Of a stretch of DNA of 27,925 bases, positions 16,962 to 24,028 are shown piece by piece (positions within the stretch are counted from its first letter, which is position 1; the number at the start of each line of letters is the position of its first letter). The notes below the pieces were generated by a model, which ran no database searches, had not been told where the DNA came from, and worked only from the letters and a program-made list of their open reading frames with translations. Source of the stretch: CALZFJ01 sp964459845 (lineage in GTDB: Bacteria; Bacteroidota; Bacteroidia; Bacteroidales; Muribaculaceae). The translations under genes and the position numbers were made by a program. Location of the stretch: contig CAYWOC010000028.1 in the NCBI GenBank assembly GCA_964459845.1, forward strand, positions 1 to 27,925, in the 5' to 3' direction.

Positions 16962-17879
16962 TTACTTTTTAACGTTAATATTAATGATGTAAGCCTCTCC
17001 GGCAGGAGTCGAGAACGCAATCTTGTTGCCTTGTGCGCTTGCATAAGGGTACATTGCTATTACAGAGCTGTCGGTGAGAGTCTGTGTGTTGCCGTCGAGG
17101 TCGATTGCAACAATCTCAGAAGAAGTCACGAAATCACCGTTGTCCTTGTCGTTCATGGCAACAACCACTTCGTCGTTGTACCACTTAGGAGAAGTGAAGT
17201 GACCAAGATATTTAACGCCGCTGCCGTCGATGTTGCAGATGTATGCGCCATTTCCGCAGACGTAATAAAGAACTTTAGTTCCGTCAGGAGAAAGCGAAGG
17301 CCAGATGTAGCTTACGCCAGTCCCGTTAGGAGAGAACACCTTTGTTTTTCCATTGACAGTCATCATGAGCTGGCGGTTCTTGATGGAAAGCACAGGAGCG
17401 TTCACTTTAGCTTTGGCTGCGCCAAGAGATTTCACAGCCACTTTGCCCTTGTTCACAGCTACAGCAGCCCCGTTTTCGATGGCAACGCCTTGAAGGTCGC
17501 GGGTAGCATTCACGAGAGTCGCGATTTCGCCGGTAGCAAGGTTCTGCTTTTTCAGCGTGTTCATGCGAAGATCGTCTTTGGTGTAAGATGTTTCGCGGTA
17601 AACGACGTTTTGACCGTCGGCAGAGATTTGTGCCGCATAGCCAGCTCCTGGAGCTGTGGTCAATACTGTGGTCTTACCAGTGGCAAGGTCATACTTGCTG
17701 AGCCCCTTGTTTTGGACATCAGTCACAAGGATGTAGTCACCTTGAGGGCTAATGCCGGCAACAGCTACAGCCGGATTCTCAGCAATGGCAACCTTATTGA
17801 CAGAAGCCACATCGAGAATCTGCGCAAATGCAGCGGCAGAACTCAAACACAATGCAACAGTAAAAAATACTTTTTTCAT
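16962..17879 (-). CDS. Exported TolB/PD40-like beta-propeller protein
   Basis: The 305-residue product has a signal peptide (1-19, cleavage at AFA-Q). The body shows repeated short strands with PD40/WD40-like blades (GISPQGDYILVTDV, QISADGQNVVYRE, SLSPDGTKVLYYV), as in the TolB propeller. It lacks an enzymatic domain and a sorting tail, so it probably stays in the periplasm or is a binding partner. It is the first gene of an operon with the amidase, whose start is only 11 bases beyond this stop, so the two are probably made together and may interact. The length suits a single propeller of about six blades. Confidence 0.85.
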   Translation of the reverse strand: MKKVFFTVALCLSSAAAFAQILDVASVNKVAIAENPAVAVAGISPQGDYILVTDVQNKGLSKYDLATGKTTVLTTAPGAGYAAQISADGQNVVYRETSYTKDDLRMNTLKKQNLATGEIATLVNATRDLQGVAIENGAAVAVNKGKVAVKSLGAAKAKVNAPVLSIKNRQLMMTVNGKTKVFSPNGTGVSYIWPSLSPDGTKVLYYVCGNGAYICNIDGSGVKYLGHFTSPKWYNDEVVVAMNDKDNGDFVTSSEIVAIDLDGNTQTLTDSSVIAMYPYASAQGNKIAFSTPAGEAYIININVKK

Positions 17880-18025
17880 AAATTGTCTTGTGTATTAAAA
17901 GTGTTAATAAAAAATTTAGTTGATTTATGTTATTATCATAAATTTTTTCTCATAAACATTTTATAGCCACGCATTTGGGGCTAAGGCATTACTGAAAATG
18001 GTATTTCATTTTTGTAAGTCAAAAG

Positions 18026-18055
18026 CAAATTTACAATTAATTTATGTATTGTCAA
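18026..18055 (-). promoter_or_regulatory. Promoter of the propeller-amidase operon
   Basis: On the minus strand TTTG (TTG at 18055-18053) is followed after 19 bases by TAAATTTG (18033-18026), a full match to the Bacteroidetes form. Transcription would start near 18019, leaving a leader of about 140 bases. It lies back to back with the response-regulator promoter. Confidence 0.75.
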
Positions 18056-18097
18056 ATAAAATTCAGATTTTTTAAGTGCTGATTGTCATCTGCCCAT

Positions 18098-18128
18098 TTG
18101 CTTGAAGCGGATTGTTGTATTAACTTTA
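18098..18128 (+). promoter_or_regulatory. Likely promoter of the sigma-54 response regulator
   Basis: TTTG (TTG at 18098-18100) is followed after 20 bases by TAACTTTA (18121-18128), one mismatch from TAnnTTTG. The ATG at 18173 is 45 bases downstream. The weaker -7 box would suit low basal expression of an activator. Confidence 0.5.
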
Positions 18129-18172
18129 CATCATATATAATAAAAACATTGTGACGAAACATATTCTTGGTT

Positions 18173-19543
18173 ATGGCAAAGATACTAATTGTGGAAGATG
18201 ACTTGGCATTTGGAACCATGATGCAGACGTGGCTCAGGAAGAAGGGATTCGATGTGGAGAAAGTGGGTTCGGTGACCGCTGCTGTGCGGCAGTTGCAGGA
18301 TGGCGCATCGAGGATAGACCTTGTGCTGTCTGACTTGCGGCTTCCCGATGAGGACGGATTGTTCCTGCTGGCGTGGATGCGCAAGCGTAGTATCGCCATC
18401 CCGTTTATAGTGATGACGAGCTATGCCGAGGTGCAGAATGCGGTGCGTGCCATGAAGATGGGGGCGGCAGATTATGTGGCGAAGCCTATGCAGCCCGACA
18501 TCCTTCTGCAAAAGATTAACGATGCCTTGCAGAAGACACAACCTGCAGCCGAGAGGCCGTCGGCTGCAAAACGTGCCGAGGCTTCATCTTCGGCAACGGG
18601 CATTCCCCGCTATCTCGAAGGGACAAGCCCGGCATCAAGGCAGCTATATGAATATGTAGCCCTTGTGGCTCCTACGCCAATGTCGGTGCTGATACTCGGT
18701 GCGAGCGGCACAGGCAAGGAATATGTGGCGCGACGCATACATGAACAGAGCCGCCAGGCTGGAAAGCCATTTTTTGCGCTTGATTGCGGTGCTATACCTA
18801 AGGATGTGGCTGCGTCAGAACTGTTCGGATACAAGAAGGGCGCTTTCACAGGAGCCGATTCCGACAAGAAAGGGGCTTTTGAGATGGCTGATGGCGGCAC
18901 GCTGTTTCTTGATGAAGTGGGGAATCTGAACTATGACGTGCAGGTGCAACTGCTGCGAGCCATCCAGGAACGCCGGGTGCGTCCGCTCGGAGCATCGGCA
19001 GAGGTGGATGTGAATATCCGCCTCGTGTGTGCCACTAATGAGAATTTGGCGAAGTGTGTGGCTGAAGGGAAATTCCGTGAGGATCTATATCACCGCATCA
19101 ATGAGTTCACAATATATATGCCCGCGCTGAAAGAGCGTGGCAACGACCTTTTTCTGTTTGCCGACCTATTTGTCAAGCAAGCCAATGTGGAGCTTGGCAG
19201 AAGTGTGGTGGGATTCGATGCAAAAGCCTCCGAGATGCTGGCTGCGTATGGATGGCCTGGAAATCTGCGTGAGCTGAACAATGTGGTGAAGCGCGCCACG
19301 CTGCTTGCGCGGGGCAGCTATATAGGAGTGGCTGAACTTGAAAAGACTATGGCTCCGCAGCTCGGGCAGGAAACGCTTAGGCAAGCTGAGACTATGGCTC
19401 TGCGCAGCGAGGATGCGGAGAGGCAGCGCATAATTTCTGCCCTCGAATCGACTGGCGGCAACAAATCGCAAACTGCCAAGTTGCTGCAAATAGACCGCAA
19501 GACGCTTTACAACAAATTGCAGAAACTCGGCATAAAGCTGTAA
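18173..19543 (+). CDS. Sigma-54-dependent response regulator, NtrC family
   Basis: The 456-residue protein has three domains. A receiver domain (1-120) has Asp9, Asp10, phospho-acceptor Asp54 in LVLSDLRLP and Lys104. A sigma-54 AAA+ domain (about 145-380) has Walker A GASGTGKE (176-183), the intact sigma-54-contacting loop GAFTGA (223-228), Walker B TLFLDEV and WPGNLREL. A Fis-type helix-turn-helix covers about 415-452 (GGNKSQTAKLLQIDRKTLYN). It should therefore bind an upstream site and remodel sigma-54 RNA polymerase when phosphorylated. A TTG at 18167 could extend it by two residues, but ATG at 18173 is preferred. The next gene has a perfect sigma-54 promoter, and a hybrid kinase follows, so this is the probable activator of one and partner of the other. 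Confidence 0.95.
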   Translation: MAKILIVEDDLAFGTMMQTWLRKKGFDVEKVGSVTAAVRQLQDGASRIDLVLSDLRLPDEDGLFLLAWMRKRSIAIPFIVMTSYAEVQNAVRAMKMGAADYVAKPMQPDILLQKINDALQKTQPAAERPSAAKRAEASSSATGIPRYLEGTSPASRQLYEYVALVAPTPMSVLILGASGTGKEYVARRIHEQSRQAGKPFFALDCGAIPKDVAASELFGYKKGAFTGADSDKKGAFEMADGGTLFLDEVGNLNYDVQVQLLRAIQERRVRPLGASAEVDVNIRLVCATNENLAKCVAEGKFREDLYHRINEFTIYMPALKERGNDLFLFADLFVKQANVELGRSVVGFDAKASEMLAAYGWPGNLRELNNVVKRATLLARGSYIGVAELEKTMAPQLGQETLRQAETMALRSEDAERQRIISALESTGGNKSQTAKLLQIDRKTLYNKLQKLGIKL

Positions 19544-19569
19544 CTGCGATTGCCGATTCCACACTTTGT

Positions 19570-19615
19570 TGTGGAAAAAATCCACACATTTTCCACATAT
19601 TCCACAAGTGCGGAA
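19570..19615 (+). promoter_or_regulatory. Candidate activator-binding sites (two inverted repeats)
   Basis: TGTGGA-N5-TCCACA (19570-19586) is a perfect inverted repeat. TTCCACA-AG-TGCGGAA (19600-19615) is a second one with a single mismatch, and a further half-site TTCCACA lies at 19591-19597. The repeat centres are about 112 and 82 bases upstream of the sigma-54 -12 element and about 30 bases apart, close to three helical turns. This is the expected place for enhancer binding by an NtrC-type dimer or hexamer. The assignment to the regulator just upstream is inferred. Confidence 0.65.
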
Positions 19616-19675
19616 AAAATACTTGGAAAATGTAAGATATTGAATGATAATCGAATAGCGTTGATGATGCTGTTT

Positions 19676-19691
19676 TGGCACGGTGGTTGCA
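19676..19691 (+). promoter_or_regulatory. Sigma-54 (-24/-12) promoter of the small secreted-protein gene
   Basis: TGGCACGGTGGTTGCA matches the sigma-54 consensus TGGCACG-N4-TTGC at every fixed position, with correct spacing between the -24 GG and -12 GC. Transcription would begin near 19702, giving a leader of about 48 bases before the ATG at 19750. It is the only such match noticed in the window. Confidence 0.93.
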
Positions 19692-19749
19692 ACTTTATTA
19701 AGCGAGACAAACAATAAAAAATTACTCACTTAATAAAAATTTGAAAGTT

Positions 19750-19974
19750 ATGAAAAAGTTAGTTTTCGCTGTAGTAGCAGCATTCGCAATGGTTTCGGTA
19801 GGCAACGTATTTGCAGGTAGCAACAATATAGCAAACGCACAAGAGCCAGCACCGACCGACACAGTAGAGGCTCCAGCACCACAACCATCTGAGCCGCAGC
19901 CAGAACCTCAACAGGATCCACAGCCAGAAAATCCTGCACCAGCTCCCGATTCAAGCTCGATTATGAATATGTAA
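19750..19974 (+). CDS. Small exported acidic proline-rich protein
   Basis: The 74-residue product has a signal peptide: Lys2-Lys3, a hydrophobic core (LVFAVVAAFAMVSV) and a cleavage site at VFA-G (22/23), or alternatively at ANA-Q (30/31). The mature part has about 44-52 residues, dominated by Pro, Glu, Gln and Ala in a P-x-P-like run (about residues 32-67), with eight acidic and no basic residues, and no Cys. It is probably extended and lies in the periplasm or outside. A TTG at 19741 would add three residues; ATG at 19750 is preferred. It is transcribed from the perfect sigma-54 promoter and ends in a strong terminator, so it should be a single-gene target of the neighbouring regulator. No family is recognised; feedback regulator, envelope spacer and signal peptide roles are all open. 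Confidence 0.85.
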   Translation: MKKLVFAVVAAFAMVSVGNVFAGSNNIANAQEPAPTDTVEAPAPQPSEPQPEPQQDPQPENPAPAPDSSSIMNM

Positions 19975-20074
19975 TCATTAGTTTCTCAAAAAATAAGACA
20001 TAATATAAAAGAATAAAGCGTAAAAAAGATTGTAATCTGGCTTAATTTGATCCGACGAAATTCACAATGAGAAA

Positions 20075-20121
20075 ATCCTCGTCCATATTGGCAAGAGAGC
20101 CTTGTGGATGAGGATTTTTTT
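20075..20121 (+). terminator. Rho-independent terminator after the small secreted-protein gene
   Basis: ATCCTCGTCCA (20075-20085) pairs with TGGATGAGGAT (20105-20115) over 11 positions with one G-U pair; the loop can pair further through GGC/GCC. Seven T follow (20115-20121). It isolates the sigma-54 transcript from the kinase gene. Confidence 0.9.
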
Positions 20122-20130
20122 ATATATTTG
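20102..20130 (+). promoter_or_regulatory. Housekeeping promoter of the hybrid kinase
   Basis: TTG (20102-20104) is followed after 18 bases by TATATTTG (20123-20130). The -7 box directly follows the terminator T-run and lies about 31 bases before the ATG, so the kinase can be expressed independently of sigma-54. Confidence 0.65.
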
Positions 20131-20161
20131 CAGCTATAAACCCTCATTCTGAATTATATCT

Positions 20162-22648
20162 ATGATAAAGACAAGAGTCCCCCTGTTGAAAGTCGGTATT
20201 GGCTATGCATTTGTTGTGGTCACACTGTGCCTTGCGGCGTGGCTTGTGTATGGCAATATGCGCTCGCTGCTTGCGGTGAGTGAGGCTTCTCAAGAATATG
20301 TGAAGAAGCGCAATGTGGCAGACAGCCTTGTGTATTGTGTCCTTGACGTGAACAACCGGGAGCGTGCCATCTGCCTTGGGGCTACAGCCGATTTGCGCGC
20401 GTTCGATGCTTCGTTGAAGCGGTCGCTTGCCGTTGCCATGCATCTTCAAGCCTTGGAGAGCGACACCACTCAGCGAGCCCGCATCGACACTCTCGTCACG
20501 CTGCTGCACAGCAAGCGCGGCAACTTGTCGCAGATATTGGCAACTATGGCTCGCAATAACCGGTCGTCGTTCTACGACAAGAAGATGAACAGTCTTCACA
20601 GCGGCAAAGATTCGGTGGTGATTCATCCCAAGACAGCCGAAATAGCCGAGGACAAAGAGGTGGTGTATGAAGTGGTGAAGCCCAAAAAGAATTTTTTCTC
20701 ACGCCTTGCCGATGCTTTCCGGCAGCACAAGAATGATACGGTGAGCGTGACTCGCACAAAGCGTATCACCAGTGCCGACTCGGTGACGCACCGCATCGAC
20801 ATCGCCAATTCGGTGGCTGGAGCATTGGCAGAAATCAAGAATGAGGAAAACAGAGCCAAGCAGATGCAGATGAAGAGCCTTACCCGGAATGAGCAGACAC
20901 AGCAGCTTGTGGGAATCCAGATTGCCGAGCGCATAGGGCAACTCCTTGAAAGCATAAGCCATGACGAGCAGATAGCCATGCAGCGCGCCGTGGATGCCGA
21001 CATGGAAGCCCGGCGGGGTATAGTGCTGAAGATAATTCTGCTTGCTGTGGTGGCTCTGGCGATGGCAGTGCTGCTATTTGGCTATGTGTGGCGCGACATT
21101 CGCAAGGCGAAGACTTATAGCGAAAATCTGGAGCGGGCAAACGCCGAAACCAAGCGCATCATGGAGCAGCGTGAACGATTGCTTCTCACCATAACCCACG
21201 ACATAAAAGCTCCAGCAGCATCAATATCGGGATTTGTGGAGCTGCTTGGTGAATATGTGGACAGCCCGAAAGCCAAATCATATCTCCGCAATGTGCATAG
21301 CTCTGCCAATCATCTGCTTCAGCTTGTGGGTGCGCTGTTGGAATATCATCAGCTCGAAAACGGGCGGCTGGAACTGCATAGTGTGAGCTTCAGCCCTGAG
21401 CTGCTTGTGAATGACTGTGTGGAACTTTTGCGTCAGCAAGCTCAAGAGAAAGGACTGTCGCTGAGCTGCAATATGGGAAGTGGAACAAAAGGCGTGATGT
21501 GCCGAGCCGACGCTTTCAGGCTTAGGCAGATTATGGGCAATATTATCGGCAATGCCGTAAAATACACCGATTCTGGCAGTGTGGCTGTGGAGGCTTCGAT
21601 TGCCGGCGGCATGCTGCGGATTAGTGTGGCAGATACTGGCAGGGGTATGACCGAGGATGAGAGCCGCCGGATATACGACGCATTTACCCGATTGCCCGGA
21701 GCTCAGGGCAAGGAGGGCGTGGGGCTTGGACTTTCCATAACGAAGGAACTCGTGTTGCGGCTTGGTGGAAACATACGTTTGCTGACGGAGAAAGGCCGAG
21801 GTTCTACTTTCATCGTATCAGTCCCTGTGGAAATCATCGATAATACCAATGACGTGGCGGCAGATGCGGCAGCCGATGACTGCGGAAGGAAATATGCCGG
21901 CATTGTGGCTGATGGCAAAGACAGCTTGCGGGTGTTGCTTCTCGACGACGACCCATTGCAGATTCAGCTATTGGGCGAGATGCTTGGTAGGATGTCTGGT
22001 GGCAGAATTGCAGTTGTGGCGTGCCGGCATGTTGCTGAAGCCATGAGTGAGCTGACATCGGCAGCCGGGAAGCCTGATGTCATGATGATGGATATAGAAA
22101 TGCCCGAGATGAACGGAATGGAATTGATAGGCAGCATCGACCATAGTGACATGAAAGTGGTGGCTATAACGGCGCATGAGCCAAGCATCGAGCAGAAGCT
22201 GCTTGATGCCGGGTTTGATGCCTGTCTGTTTAAGCCAATCAAGCAGGAGGTGCTTGCTGCTGTTTTCGGAATTGATAGTAATGGCAAGTCTGATGCTGGC
22301 AGCAGAAGCGCAACCGATGCTATGTTTGCTCCGCTGTTGGCATTTGCCGAGGGTGATGCCGGGGCTGAGCGTGAAATCCTCGACAACTTGCGCATCACGT
22401 TCACCGATTATGTGGAGCAGCTTAGGCGCGCGATCTCAGCTCCGTGCGCATCGGCAATCGACCGCACCGCAGTAGCGAAGGTGGCACACAAGGCATTGCC
22501 GATAGCTGCGATGATTGAACTGCCGGGTCTCGGCTCGCTCAAGCAGCTTTCGCCCGAAAATATTGCCGCACTCGCCGATGCCGATGTCGTAAAACTGTCG
22601 AGCCAAGTCATCACCGACCTTGAAGCAGCCATTTCCATGCTGGAATAA
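20162..22648 (+). CDS. Hybrid sensor histidine kinase (HisKA-HATPase-REC-HPt)
   Basis: The 828-residue protein has membrane segments at about 11-30 and 289-308 enclosing a periplasmic sensor of about 258 residues. The sensor is mostly helical with a basic insert (about 173-201, nine Lys/Arg). A coiled-coil linker leads without an evident HAMP domain to HisKA (His346 in ITHDIKAP), HATPase (Asn460 and Asn464, DTGRGM, GVGLGLSITKEL), a receiver (DDD at 595-597, phospho-acceptor Asp644 in MMMDIEMP, Lys691) and a C-terminal HPt domain with His776 in VAHKALPIAAM. The HPt motif lacks the usual H-x-L-K-G form. All elements of a His-Asp-His relay are present, and the likely final acceptor is Asp54 of the sigma-54 regulator upstream. 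The ligand is unknown. Confidence 0.93.
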   Translation: MIKTRVPLLKVGIGYAFVVVTLCLAAWLVYGNMRSLLAVSEASQEYVKKRNVADSLVYCVLDVNNRERAICLGATADLRAFDASLKRSLAVAMHLQALESDTTQRARIDTLVTLLHSKRGNLSQILATMARNNRSSFYDKKMNSLHSGKDSVVIHPKTAEIAEDKEVVYEVVKPKKNFFSRLADAFRQHKNDTVSVTRTKRITSADSVTHRIDIANSVAGALAEIKNEENRAKQMQMKSLTRNEQTQQLVGIQIAERIGQLLESISHDEQIAMQRAVDADMEARRGIVLKIILLAVVALAMAVLLFGYVWRDIRKAKTYSENLERANAETKRIMEQRERLLLTITHDIKAPAASISGFVELLGEYVDSPKAKSYLRNVHSSANHLLQLVGALLEYHQLENGRLELHSVSFSPELLVNDCVELLRQQAQEKGLSLSCNMGSGTKGVMCRADAFRLRQIMGNIIGNAVKYTDSGSVAVEASIAGGMLRISVADTGRGMTEDESRRIYDAFTRLPGAQGKEGVGLGLSITKELVLRLGGNIRLLTEKGRGSTFIVSVPVEIIDNTNDVAADAAADDCGRKYAGIVADGKDSLRVLLLDDDPLQIQLLGEMLGRMSGGRIAVVACRHVAEAMSELTSAAGKPDVMMMDIEMPEMNGMELIGSIDHSDMKVVAITAHEPSIEQKLLDAGFDACLFKPIKQEVLAAVFGIDSNGKSDAGSRSATDAMFAPLLAFAEGDAGAEREILDNLRITFTDYVEQLRRAISAPCASAIDRTAVAKVAHKALPIAAMIELPGLGSLKQLSPENIAALADADVVKLSSQVITDLEAAISMLE

Positions 22649-22669
22649 CCTCAATCAGATTATTTCCCA

Positions 22670-23863
22670 TTATCGCTTAGCGGAATAATGAAACAGCTTT
22701 TCTTTTAGCCATAAGCGCATAGGCTCATCATAGAGCTTGAACAGAGACCATGCCATACCGATGGCAATCACCACCACACCTATATTGAGCAGTATGTGGT
22801 GCCATACGGGTGAATCTTGGTGGGATGCCACCCATGCCATCTGCACATACATAAGCGGATAGTGTGTGATGTAGAGCGGATATGACAGATTCCCCAACGT
22901 CTCACACAATTGTGCGCTGCGCTTGTCGGTAGTGGTGCTGCCAGCACCTATAAGCACAATGATTGGGAATATCACGACGATGACCACTAATTGATAGATG
23001 CCATCGGCTAAACAACTCTGTCCGCCAATTTGTGGCACACAAAAAAGGGAGATAAGCAGCAATGATGTCCACCAAAATCCACCACGCAAGCCGAGAGGAC
23101 TGCCGCTGGGATTTTGTCTTGTTATGCGGTGAGGCAGTATGCGGGATATTAGCAACCCGCAGAGGAATGGATAGAGCAGCCGGCTAAATCCGATGCATAG
23201 TTGGTCGGGGGCAAGGCTCCATCCTCCGATTACATCATATTTTGCCGTGGCAAACAGATGGAATACGTCCCATCCCAGAGTGAGATTCATTGTGAGGAAG
23301 ATGCTGCCTATGCATAGCAAAGCCAAAACGATTGTAGGCAGACGACGCAGAATAAAAGCATATAGGAAGTTGCCTAAATATTCGTAGGTGAGCGACCAGT
23401 TAGCTCCATTAAATGAATTCATTTCACCCCAACCGCGGATGTCGAGCGACGGTCCTGCGGGAATCATCAGCAGTGCCATGATGAGACAAGCGATGTATTT
23501 CCAGATATGGCTATTCCTGATTAATGGGAACATGTCGCTTTCGGCAAAGAAAAAAAGACAAGCTCCCACTACGGTGCCAGCAATCACCATGGGGTGGAGG
23601 CGTATCAGTCGTCGCTTGAAGAAATCCCATGTGGTCATTTTGTCCCAGCGGTCATTGTAGGCGTAACCTATTACGAATCCTGAAAGGACGAAAAAGAAAT
23701 CAACAGCCAAATAGGCATGATTGATATGCTGGGTGCCAAACGTGGGGATGTAGGTTTCAAAACAGTGGAAGAATATGACCATCAGTGCGGCAACACCGCG
23801 CAGACCGTCAAGAATCTCATAGCGTGGCTTAGAGACCAGATAGACATTATTGCTTTTAGACAT
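22670..23863 (-). CDS. Membrane acyltransferase (Acyltransferase_3 family)
   Basis: The 397-residue protein opens with the family signature around YEILDGLRGVAALMVIFFHC, with His33 as the likely catalytic residue, and has about ten hydrophobic membrane segments, as in OafA/YrhL-type O-acyltransferases. These usually add acetyl or other acyl groups to cell-surface polysaccharides, lipopolysaccharide or peptidoglycan; the acceptor here cannot be told. It converges on the kinase gene (21-base gap) and is divergent from the AraC-type regulator gene across about 165 bases, so that regulator may control it. It has a TAACTTTG -7 box. Length is normal. Confidence 0.92.
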   Translation of the reverse strand: MSKSNNVYLVSKPRYEILDGLRGVAALMVIFFHCFETYIPTFGTQHINHAYLAVDFFFVLSGFVIGYAYNDRWDKMTTWDFFKRRLIRLHPMVIAGTVVGACLFFFAESDMFPLIRNSHIWKYIACLIMALLMIPAGPSLDIRGWGEMNSFNGANWSLTYEYLGNFLYAFILRRLPTIVLALLCIGSIFLTMNLTLGWDVFHLFATAKYDVIGGWSLAPDQLCIGFSRLLYPFLCGLLISRILPHRITRQNPSGSPLGLRGGFWWTSLLLISLFCVPQIGGQSCLADGIYQLVVIVVIFPIIVLIGAGSTTTDKRSAQLCETLGNLSYPLYITHYPLMYVQMAWVASHQDSPVWHHILLNIGVVVIAIGMAWSLFKLYDEPMRLWLKEKLFHYSAKR

Positions 23864-23941
23864 AATTTATTGCATTCAGATTTTATTGTCCAAAGAGAGT
23901 CTTTGTGTATTGACATTTCTCGACACTTCTCATAGACTGTG

Positions 23942-23949
23942 CAAAGTTA
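23942..23949 (-). promoter_or_regulatory. -7 box of the acyltransferase gene
   Basis: On the minus strand this reads TAACTTTG, matching TAnnTTTG, about 80 bases upstream of the start codon. No TTG sits at the right distance, which may mean an activator is needed. Confidence 0.5.
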
Positions 23950-23997
23950 TAATAAAGTAAAAGCGTCGCCTTGCACTATTTTCCGAAAAAGTTGTCG

Positions 23998-24005
23998 TAT
24001 ATTTG
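23998..24005 (+). promoter_or_regulatory. -7 box of the AraC-type regulator gene
   Basis: TATATTTG matches TAnnTTTG and lies 23 bases before the ATG at 24029. The nearest TTG (23971-23973) is 24 bases upstream, longer than usual. Confidence 0.5.
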
Positions 24006-24028
24006 CAATAGATAAAAGAAAATAAAAT

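Noticed and set aside
19561..19586. Terminator after the response regulator (CCACA...TGTGG hairpin)
   Set aside because: The stem is only five pairs and is followed by A rather than T; the half-sites fit activator binding better.
20088..20106. Second sigma-54-like site (TTGGCAAGAGAGCCTTG) before the kinase
   Set aside because: The distance between TGG and TTG is wrong for a -24/-12 promoter and the bases form the terminator loop and stem.
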